This document shows positions 17,391-23,838 of a DNA stretch of 64,000 bases, one piece after another; the first letter of the stretch is position 1; every line of letters begins with the position of its first letter. The position numbers and the translations under genes are program-made. The stretch spans positions 14,105 through 78,104 of the forward strand of contig NZ_QYCN01000014.1 of assembly GCF_003583925.1 (NCBI RefSeq), read 5' to 3'. The notes below the pieces were generated by a model. It made no database searches. It saw only the letters and a list, made by a program, of their open reading frames with translations, and was not told where the DNA came from. The DNA is from Hymenobacter rubripertinctus (lineage in GTDB: Bacteria > Bacteroidota > Bacteroidia > Cytophagales > Hymenobacteraceae).

Positions 17391-17500
17391 CGGCTTTCCG
17401 GGGCCAATCGGTTGCCGGGGAGCCAATTTTCTGGCCGCCCCGCGCCGGCCGGCCCCGCTGTTGGGGGGGGCGGCCCCGCCGCCTTTCGGGGCGGGCGAAG

Positions 17501-17530
17501 TTGCCGAATTGCGGGTAGCGCGTACTTTTG
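17501..17530 (+). promoter_or_regulatory. Bacteroidota promoter for the cyanophycinase gene
   Basis: TTG at 17501-17503, exactly 19 bases, then TACTTTTG at 17523-17530: a full match to TTG-N19-TAnnTTTG. The ATG is 24 bases downstream. This is the clearest promoter in the window. Confidence 0.65.
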
Positions 17531-17553
17531 GCCGTCCTTCCTGCTTCGTTCCT

Positions 17554-18375
17554 ATGTCTGAGCCCCTTGTTGCCCCGCCGCTTGGCACCCTCGTTGCCCT
17601 TGGAGGGGGCGATGATGACGCCCTGCTGGCCCTGCTCTGCGACCTGCTGCCGGGGGCCGACACGCCGGTAGAAATCATCACGGCAGCCTCCTGGCGCAAC
17701 GCCGAGCGTACGGCGGCGGCCTACGAGAACTCGTTCCGGGAGCTGGGCTGCGCGGCGGCCCGCCACCTGCCCATCAACGAGCACCATCCCGCCGATTCGC
17801 CCTCGGCTCTGCGCCGCCTGCGCCGGGCGGGCCTCGTGTTTTTCAGCGGCGGCGACCAGGAGCGCATCACCGATTTTCTGCGGGGCACCGAGTTTCTGCG
17901 CGTTCTGCACGAGCGGTATCAGCAGGAGCCGGACTTTATGGTGGCCGGCACCAGCGCCGGGGCCGCCGCCCTCACCGAGCAGATGCTGGTGGAAGGCTAC
18001 GGCTGGCGCGCCCTGCGCAAGGGCGGCATCCAGACGGCTGCCGGCCTGAACCTGCTGCCCCGCCTGTTTATCGACCAGCATTTTGCCGAGCGCGGCCGCT
18101 TTGGCCGCCTGGCCCACGCCCTGCTCGCGCACCCCGTGTTTCTGGGCATCGGACTGGCCGAGGAAACCGGCCTGATTGTGCGCGGCGGGCAGCGGGCCGA
18201 AGTATTCGGCGACGGGGTGGCAACGGTGATGGACGGCCGCCACCTGCACGGCAGCAACCTGGGCCGCATCGGGCGGGGGGAGCCCGTGAGCGGGCAGGGC
18301 CTGCGCGTGCACCTGCTCGTGGCCGGCCAGCACCTCAACCTGCTGACGCGGGAAGTGACCGGCTCCCCCCAGTAA
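17554..18375 (+). CDS. Cyanophycinase-like peptidase (family S51)
   Basis: A 273-residue cytoplasmic protein of the S51 family, whose best-known member cuts the storage polymer cyanophycin to beta-Asp-Arg dipeptides. The nucleophile is Ser134 in AGTSAGAA. The oxyanion-region GGGDDD at about residues 18-23, FFSGGDQERI (about 95-104) and FIDQHFAERGRFGRL (about 171-185) are all family signatures. No cyanophycin synthetase (cphA) is present in the window, so it may act on other beta-aspartyl peptides; many Bacteroidota carry such solitary genes. It is preceded by a full promoter and followed by a hairpin terminator, so it is a single-gene unit. Confidence 0.88.
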   Translation: MSEPLVAPPLGTLVALGGGDDDALLALLCDLLPGADTPVEIITAASWRNAERTAAAYENSFRELGCAAARHLPINEHHPADSPSALRRLRRAGLVFFSGGDQERITDFLRGTEFLRVLHERYQQEPDFMVAGTSAGAAALTEQMLVEGYGWRALRKGGIQTAAGLNLLPRLFIDQHFAERGRFGRLAHALLAHPVFLGIGLAEETGLIVRGGQRAEVFGDGVATVMDGRHLHGSNLGRIGRGEPVSGQGLRVHLLVAGQHLNLLTREVTGSPQ

Positions 18376-18377
18376 CC

Positions 18378-18408
18378 GCTCACGCCCGCGCACCAGGCGG
18401 GCGTGAGC
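18378..18408 (+). terminator. Hairpin terminator after the cyanophycinase gene
   Basis: GCTCACGCCCGC and GCGGGCGTGAGC are perfect complements around a seven-base loop, two bases after the stop codon. Confidence 0.7.
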
Positions 18409-18436
18409 ACTCGCAAACCCGAAAAAAACCTGCGGC

Positions 18437-18444
18437 TAAATTTG
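18437..18444 (+). promoter_or_regulatory. Candidate -7 box for the FadL-lipase operon
   Basis: TAAATTTG matches TAnnTTTG, 83 bases before the FadL start, in the only AT-rich part of this gap. No correctly spaced -33 TTG was found. Confidence 0.3.
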
Positions 18445-18527
18445 TTCGGCGTGCCGACTAAATCATTGTCTTTTTCCCTACATTTAGGCCATTGACCCCC
18501 TAAATTCTCACTCATCTCACTCTTTGT

Positions 18528-19781
18528 ATGAAATTTAAGTCTTTACTTCTTGCAGGAAGTGCGCTGCTTACGGGCACGGCCGCCTCGGCGGGCGGCTACC
18601 AGGTAACGCTGGCCGGACAGAAAAACAACGGCATGGGCGGGGTTGGCGTAGGGCTATCCCTGGATCAGGCGGCCATGTTCTACAACCCGGGGGCCTTGGC
18701 CATGGTGAAGGACCGGGGTATCCATCTGGGAGCCAACGGCACGTTTGCCCGGAATTCTTTTGTGGCCGAGGGAGGCAACCAGCAGCGCGAGCTGCGCAAT
18801 ACCGTCACGACGCCTTTCGGCCTGTTCGCGGCTTTCGGCCCGAGTGAGGGGAAGTTCCGGGCCGGCATTGGCGTCTACACGCCTTTCGGCAGCAAGCTCC
18901 AGTACGCCGATGGCTGGGAAGGCCGGACTGCTCTGACCGACATCGACCTGAAGTCGGTTTTCGTGCAGCCAACTTTCAGCTACGCCATTACCGATAAGCT
19001 CAGCGTGGGTGCCGGCGTGGTGGTGCTGGCCTTGGGTTCAGTGAACCTGCAACGCGATATTCCGCTGCCCGACTCGTTCGGCCACATCGAACTCGACGGC
19101 AAAGCCGAAACCAAGCTCGGCTACAACGTCGGCGTTTTCTTCAAGCCATCCGACAAGCTGAGCGTGGGCCTCAACTACCGCTCGAAGATTGATGCGGAGG
19201 TGAAGAACGGCGACGTGACGTTTACCGGAATCAACTCCCCCGTATTCCAGCCTCGTTTTCAGGAGGGTACCAAGTTCGCGGCCACGCTGCCCCTGATTGC
19301 CACTACCAGCATCGGTATCGGCATTATGCCCAACGAAAACCTGACCATCGGCCTCGATGCCAGCCTGGCCAACTGGAGCGCTTACAAAACGCTGCGCTTC
19401 GACTTTACCAAGCCCGTAAACGGCGCCGACTTCAGCGAGTCGCGGCGTGAGTACGAGGATGCTCTCACCTTCCGTCTGGGTGCCCAGTACAAGCTCACCA
19501 GCGGCCTGACCGTGCGGGCCGGCGGCTCGTATGATGAGAGCCCGGTAAAAGATGGGTTCGTAACGCCCGAAACGCCCGACAACGACCGCCTGGCCGGTAC
19601 GCTCGGCGCTTCCTACAGCTTCGGCAAGTTCGGCGTCGACCTTTCGGGCCAGTACATCGGCATCAAGAAGCGGACGCAGACGCAGGCCGAACTCATCAAC
19701 AACGGCACCACCGACCGGATTGCCGGAACCTACAAAACCAACGTGGTAGTTGCCGGTCTGGGCCTGAACTACACCTTCTAA
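18528..19781 (+). CDS. FadL/OmpP1 family outer-membrane transporter
   Basis: A 417-residue outer-membrane protein of the FadL family, which forms a 14-stranded barrel for uptake of long-chain fatty acids and other hydrophobic molecules. A signal peptide (about residues 1-20, ending TAASA) precedes the family's N-terminal hatch region, with GGYQVTLAGQKNNGMGGVGVGLSLDQAAMFYNPGALAM at 21-59. The asparagine-proline YNPGA is the most conserved motif of the family. Barrel strands follow and the protein ends GLNYTF with a terminal aromatic residue. It starts the operon, with the lipase gene beginning 21 bases after its stop codon. Confidence 0.9.
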   Translation: MKFKSLLLAGSALLTGTAASAGGYQVTLAGQKNNGMGGVGVGLSLDQAAMFYNPGALAMVKDRGIHLGANGTFARNSFVAEGGNQQRELRNTVTTPFGLFAAFGPSEGKFRAGIGVYTPFGSKLQYADGWEGRTALTDIDLKSVFVQPTFSYAITDKLSVGAGVVVLALGSVNLQRDIPLPDSFGHIELDGKAETKLGYNVGVFFKPSDKLSVGLNYRSKIDAEVKNGDVTFTGINSPVFQPRFQEGTKFAATLPLIATTSIGIGIMPNENLTIGLDASLANWSAYKTLRFDFTKPVNGADFSESRREYEDALTFRLGAQYKLTSGLTVRAGGSYDESPVKDGFVTPETPDNDRLAGTLGASYSFGKFGVDLSGQYIGIKKRTQTQAELINNGTTDRIAGTYKTNVVVAGLGLNYTF

Positions 19782-19802
19782 CGCGACTCACTCTCCGACT
19801 CC

Positions 19803-21251
19803 ATGATGACTTCTTTTTTACTACGCAAAGCTACGCCGCTGGCCCTGCTGGCGGGCTTGGGTCTGACGGCTTGCCAGCCCGACTTAGAAGGTGATTTCAG
19901 CCCAAGCAACGGTGGCGTCGACTTCTCCAACTACATCGCCGTGGGCAACTCGCTCACGGCCGGCTTCTCCGATGGTGGCCTCTACCTAACGGGCCAGCAG
20001 CAGTCCTATCCTGCCCTGCTGGCCCAGCAGTTTAAAACAGTAGGCGGCGGCGAGTTCGTGCAGCCGCTGTTCAACGTGGCCAACCAGCAGAACGGCTCGG
20101 GCTATCTGCGCCTGGCGGGCTTCACGGCTGCCGGCTCGCCCATTACGGCCAGTGTAGCCACCAATCTGGCGTTGCGCCAGGGAGCCACGGCTACCCGGCC
20201 CCTGTACACCAAATTCACTGATCCGGTGAATAACCTGGGCGTACCGGGCATCCGGCTCTCCGACGTGGAGACGGCCGGCTACGGCAGCGTACTGGGCAAT
20301 CCGTATTTCGAGCGGATTTCGCCCGACAACAGCAACCAGACCTACCTGGCGCGGGTTACCGCTTCCAATCCCACCTTCTTCACCAACTGGCTGGGCAACA
20401 ACGATGTGCTGGGCTACGCCACGGCCGGTGGAGCCGCCAGCTTCCTGACGCCCACCGCTGATTTCACGGCCAAGAATGCCAAGATTATCGATGCCCTGAC
20501 GGCTAAAGGCGCTAAGGGCGTGGTGGCTACCATCCCGGACGTTACCAATATTCCGTTCTTCACGACGGTAGGCCCCTCCTTCCGCGCTACGCTGGAGGCG
20601 GCTAAGGTGCCGGCCATCGTAGTCACGACGGGCGGCTTCTCGGGTACGCCCGGTGCGCCACCGACCCGCAAAGTGATTCCCGTCAACACGATCCGCAATG
20701 CCAACGGTTCGTCCGGTAATCAGCTGTTTACCCTCACCTCGTCGCCGTACCTGCCGTTATTCGGGATGCCCAACAAAGGCAAAGCGTGGCGCGATGTATA
20801 CAACCAGGCCAAGCCGTCGTTGCCCGCTTTCGTAACGCTGGGACTGTTTCTGCAATTGCAGGGCGTGGATACCGTGCAGGCTTTCGGGGCCACTGCGGCT
20901 CACCCCTTCCCGAGCACCCTGGTGCTTGACGATGCGGAGCAGGTCCTCGTGAAAGACGCTACTACGGCGTTCAACAACTCCATCAAGGCCAAAGCCGCCG
21001 AAAAAGGGCTGGGCGTATTCGATGCGAATACCTTCTTCGCCCAGGTGGCCAGCAATGGCATCGTCACGAATGGGATCAGCAACACGGCGGGCTTTATTAC
21101 CGGCAATCTGTTCTCGCTCGATGGCGTACACCCTACGCCGCGCGGCTATGCCATTGTGGCCAACGAGATGATCAAAGTCATCAATAGCACCTACGGAGCC
21201 AAGGTGCCGACGGTGAACCCCAACGACTACCAGGGCGTAAAATTCCCGTAA
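19803..21251 (+). CDS. SGNH/GDSL-type hydrolase lipoprotein
   Basis: A 482-residue lipoprotein (lipobox LGLTAC, Cys24) of the SGNH hydrolase superfamily, esterases and lipases with a Ser-Asp-His triad. The nucleophile is Ser50 in AVGNSLTAGFSDGG, the block III asparagine is in NWLGNNDVLG, and Asp440 and His443 lie in SLDGVHPTPRG; all four blocks are intact. It is the second gene of an operon with the FadL-type transporter. This pairing suggests that it releases fatty acids or similar acids from esters at the outer membrane and that the transporter imports them; this is inference from context and agrees with similar pairs in other Bacteroidota. Confidence 0.88.
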   Translation: MMTSFLLRKATPLALLAGLGLTACQPDLEGDFSPSNGGVDFSNYIAVGNSLTAGFSDGGLYLTGQQQSYPALLAQQFKTVGGGEFVQPLFNVANQQNGSGYLRLAGFTAAGSPITASVATNLALRQGATATRPLYTKFTDPVNNLGVPGIRLSDVETAGYGSVLGNPYFERISPDNSNQTYLARVTASNPTFFTNWLGNNDVLGYATAGGAASFLTPTADFTAKNAKIIDALTAKGAKGVVATIPDVTNIPFFTTVGPSFRATLEAAKVPAIVVTTGGFSGTPGAPPTRKVIPVNTIRNANGSSGNQLFTLTSSPYLPLFGMPNKGKAWRDVYNQAKPSLPAFVTLGLFLQLQGVDTVQAFGATAAHPFPSTLVLDDAEQVLVKDATTAFNNSIKAKAAEKGLGVFDANTFFAQVASNGIVTNGISNTAGFITGNLFSLDGVHPTPRGYAIVANEMIKVINSTYGAKVPTVNPNDYQGVKFP

Positions 21252-21268
21252 TCAGCGCCGCGCTCAAG

Positions 21269-21315
21269 CAAACGAAAAGTGCCCGTCTCACATGAGACGG
21301 GCACTTTTCGTTTGC
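21269..21315. terminator. Bidirectional terminator hairpin
   Basis: CAAACGAAAAGTGCCCGTCTC pairs perfectly with its complement around ACATG, between the convergent lipase and YpdA genes. The A- and T-rich stem base serves both directions. Confidence 0.85.
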
Positions 21316-21371
21316 CCGGGAGCAGCCGTTCATTCAAGCGCATAGCCGTAGCAGCTGGTGCCTGAACGCTC

Positions 21372-22403
21372 CTAACTTCCGGACTGCACCTGCTGCACTA
21401 TCTCCGGCAACTCGGGCGCGGCCTCGCCGGCCAGGCGGGCGGCAATGAGTTGGGCGTGGTAGCGGCCGTTTTCGATAAACCAGCGGCTGGTGTTGAGGCC
21501 CCCGCAGACGGTGCCGGCCAGGTAGAGCCCGGGGCGGTTGGTTTCCAGCGTGTCGGCGTTGTGGGTGGGCGTGCGGGCCGCGTCGGTGCCGCCGGTGATG
21601 CCCAGGGCCGCCAGAAACGAGAAATCGGGGTGGTAGCCGGTGAGGGCGTACACGTGCTGAGCCGGCAGCGTGCGTAAGCCTTCGGGCGTGTTCACTTCCA
21701 CCGCCCCGGCCCTAATGCGCGCCACGGTGCTGTTGAACAAGGCCCCGATCCGGCCCTCCTTAATGCGGTTCACCAGGTCGGGCCGGATCCAGTATTTTAC
21801 CGATTCACTGATTTCGGGACCGCGCACCACCAGCATGGGCCGGGCTCCGGCGCGCAGCAGCTGCAAAGCGGCTTTGGCCGAGGAGTTTTTGGCCCCGATA
21901 ATCACCACGTCTTGGTCGGCGTGGGCGTAGGGTTCCTTGTAGTAGTGGGTCACGTGGGGCAGTTCCTCGCCGGGCACGCGCAGGTAGTTGGGCACGTCGT
22001 AAAAACCGGTAGCCACCACCACGAAGCGTGCCCCGAGCCGGCCCTTGTCCGTCACGACGGTGAAATTGCCCTGCTCCCCTTCGAGGCCCAACACCCGCTC
22101 GTAGAGGCGTAGGGTGAGCTTTTCGGTCTGGGCCACGCGGCGGTAGTAGTCGAGGGCGTCTTCGCGCAGGGGCTTGTAGTGGAGCGTGGTCATGGGGTGG
22201 CCCCCGATTTCGAGCAGCTCGGGCGTGGAGAAGAACTCCATGTTGGTGGGGTAGCCGATCAGCGAGTTGACCAGCGCGCCTTTATCGAGCACTGCTACCG
22301 AAAGGCCGCGCCGCTGCACTTCCAGGGCGCAGGCCAGTCCCACGGGCCCGGCCCCGATTACGGCTACATCGAAGAAGGTGTCGGCTGAGAAATTGGTTGT
22401 CAT
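21372..22403 (-). CDS. ypdA: YpdA family flavin-dependent disulfide reductase (putative bacillithiol disulfide reductase)
   Basis: A 343-residue cytoplasmic flavoprotein of the YpdA/Bdr family, which uses NADPH and FAD to reduce oxidised bacillithiol. The FAD-binding GAGPVGLACALEVQRRGL lies at about residues 17-34, the second Rossmann motif GAKNSSAKAALQLLRAG at about 170-186, and the C-terminal FAD contact in YLAGTVCGGLNTSRWFIENGRYHA. The conserved cysteine in this last motif is present. The gene is second in a two-gene unit with the DoxX gene (7 bases apart). Some Bacteroidota make bacillithiol; its use here is inferred from the family, since no bsh biosynthetic gene is in the window. Confidence 0.88.
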   Translation of the reverse strand: MTTNFSADTFFDVAVIGAGPVGLACALEVQRRGLSVAVLDKGALVNSLIGYPTNMEFFSTPELLEIGGHPMTTLHYKPLREDALDYYRRVAQTEKLTLRLYERVLGLEGEQGNFTVVTDKGRLGARFVVVATGFYDVPNYLRVPGEELPHVTHYYKEPYAHADQDVVIIGAKNSSAKAALQLLRAGARPMLVVRGPEISESVKYWIRPDLVNRIKEGRIGALFNSTVARIRAGAVEVNTPEGLRTLPAQHVYALTGYHPDFSFLAALGITGGTDAARTPTHNADTLETNRPGLYLAGTVCGGLNTSRWFIENGRYHAQLIAARLAGEAAPELPEIVQQVQSGS

Positions 22404-22410
22404 ACAGAAG

Positions 22411-22857
22411 TTACCGGCGGGCGGCGGCTTTGTTTGGCCGGCGGGCCATGAGAGACTTCAGGGCTCCCGTGCTCCACAGCGCCCAACCAATGAGCACGGG
22501 CTGGAAGAACAGGCGGCCCAGGCGCTTGGCGTCGGTATCGAGGCCAAAGGCGGGCAGGTGGTGCGTGTACTGGTGGATATTGCCCGGAAACACGGCCGCG
22601 TAGAACAGCCCCAGCCCCAGGCCCAGCCGAATCCGGTTGCGGCCCTTCAGCCCCAGCAACCCCAGCCCGAGCCCAATTTCTAACACGCCTGACAAGAGCA
22701 CGACGGTATCCTTATCAAGCGGGATGAAATCGGGTACCTGGGCCTGGAACTCGCGGCGCTGGAAAGTGAGGTGGCCGGTGCCGGCCACCACCATGAACGT
22801 GCCCAGCAGGCTGCGGGCTACGTTCTGGAGAGTATTGGTGTGCGGGTTTTTTAGCAT
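22411..22857 (-). CDS. DoxX family membrane protein
   Basis: A 148-residue membrane protein of the DoxX family with four predicted helices (about residues 12-30, 52-72, 77-96 and 116-136). The early sequence RSLLGTFMVVAGTGHLTF and the central LSGVLEIGLGLGLLGL are characteristic. DoxX-like proteins are linked to thiol and redox balance or electron-transfer modules in various bacteria, but have no general assigned reaction. It is immediately upstream of ypdA in the same direction, which is consistent with a shared redox role. The gene may end close to the polA-fragment at 22924-23008, which lies upstream. Confidence 0.85.
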   Translation of the reverse strand: MLKNPHTNTLQNVARSLLGTFMVVAGTGHLTFQRREFQAQVPDFIPLDKDTVVLLSGVLEIGLGLGLLGLKGRNRIRLGLGLGLFYAAVFPGNIHQYTHHLPAFGLDTDAKRLGRLFFQPVLIGWALWSTGALKSLMARRPNKAAARR

Positions 22858-22923
22858 AGTAAAGGGCCGGGAGTGGTCCGGCGCTCAGCTCTACGGCAAA
22901 CTGACCGGCCCGGGTACTTTCCG

Positions 22924-23008
22924 CTAGTGGGCCTGCAACCAGTTCTTGCCCGTGCCTACTTCCACTTCCAGGGGCACGCCGTGGGGCAGCAGGGCGGCGG
23001 CCATCAGC
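22924..23008 (-). pseudogene. Duplicated 3' fragment of polA (last 27 codons)
   Basis: This stretch is nearly identical to the 3' end of the intact polA at 23839-23922: on the minus strand it encodes the tail LLPHGVPLEVEVGTGKNWLQAH followed by a stop (TAG instead of TAA). The similarity stops abruptly at both ends. On its upstream side there is a strong hairpin (23009-23039, CACCTGCGGGG with its complement). It has no start and cannot be expressed as a protein. The intact gene lies about 830 bases away in the same orientation, with the lipoprotein gene between the two copies. Confidence 0.85.
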
Positions 23009-23172
23009 ACCTGCGGGGCGGCAGCCCCCGCAGGTGCCGTCGCAGGCCAAGGGTGCTGAACCTGAGCCACCCGCATCCTCCGGCTGCGCAAGGATTGCCG
23101 GTAACGGTTCAGGGCGAAAGTATGAGCCAGTGCCGACCGGCAGTAGATTAGGGATTCTGGAAAATCAGGGGC

Positions 23173-23180
23173 TATATTTG
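23173..23180 (+). promoter_or_regulatory. Candidate -7 box upstream of the lipoprotein gene
   Basis: TATATTTG matches TAnnTTTG, but it is 123 bases before the ATG and lacks a well-placed TTG, so it may be chance in an AT-rich region. Confidence 0.3.
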
Positions 23181-23302
23181 CGTCGCTAGTGATAGGTAAG
23201 AGTTAGCAGGATAGTTAGGTAGTTGTATTTTTCTTGGAGCCATACTAAACGGAAAGCCCGGGCCTGTCACGCGCGTTTTCATCCATTTTTTTTATCCTAT
23301 CA

Positions 23303-23755
23303 ATGAAACGTATTGCATTCCTTGCTCTGGCTATTGCGGCCAGCAGCGCCTTTGTTGGTTGCGGCAGCGACAACGATCCGGCACCAAAGTCTAAAAGTGA
23401 GCTGCTGATGGCCAAAAGCTGGCGCGTAACCGCTCAGACCGAGTCAGTAGGTACTGCCACTCAGGACACATTTAGCAGCGAAGATGCCTGCACGAAAGAT
23501 GACCTGGCAAAATTCATAGCGAACGGAATCTTCATCGCCGATGAAGGAAAAACCAAGTGCGACCCTTCTGATCCTCAGCAATTTGCCGGTAACTGGGCCT
23601 TGACTTCCAATGAATCGAAGTTGCTTATTACCGTGTTTATCGCGGCTATTGAGTTCGATATCAACGAGCTGAGCGAGAACAAAATGGTCTTGACTACGCA
23701 GGAAACCGATAGGGGAGTGACTACGACCACCCGCACGACGTACGTAGGCGAGTAG
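23303..23755 (+). CDS. Small lipoprotein, lipocalin-like
   Basis: A 150-residue lipoprotein of unknown function. The signal ends AFVGC (Cys20). The mature part begins after a short charged linker with LLMAKSWRVTAQTES and later contains FAGNWALTSNESKLLIT, ELSENKMVLTTQETDRG and a final TTTTRTTYVGE. This succession is typical of the many small lipocalin-like lipoproteins of Bacteroidota (a lysine-tryptophan opening strand, a central W..t....l, and an L..n.mvl strand). Base composition is visibly lower in GC than the neighbours. The gene sits alone between polA and a duplicated polA tail, and ends in a 37-base perfect hairpin. Lipid or ligand binding is only inferred. Confidence 0.7.
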   Translation: MKRIAFLALAIAASSAFVGCGSDNDPAPKSKSELLMAKSWRVTAQTESVGTATQDTFSSEDACTKDDLAKFIANGIFIADEGKTKCDPSDPQQFAGNWALTSNESKLLITVFIAAIEFDINELSENKMVLTTQETDRGVTTTTRTTYVGE

Positions 23756-23756
23756 G

Positions 23757-23835
23757 TTCGCAGCAGCGCCGCCCATGCAAATGCCCGCTTCTGTAACTCA
23801 GAAGCGGGCATTTGCATGGGCGGCGCTGCTGCGAA
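23757..23835. terminator. Very long perfect hairpin between lipoprotein gene and polA
   Basis: Two perfectly complementary 37-base arms (23757-23793 and 23799-23835) flank the five-base loop TAACT. It begins one or two bases after the lipoprotein stop codon and ends four bases before the polA stop codon. It probably terminates both genes. Confidence 0.85.
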
Positions 23836-23838
23836 CGG

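Noticed and set aside
17554..18375. Cyanophycin storage locus
   Set aside because: Only the cyanophycinase-like gene is present, without a cyanophycin synthetase in the window.
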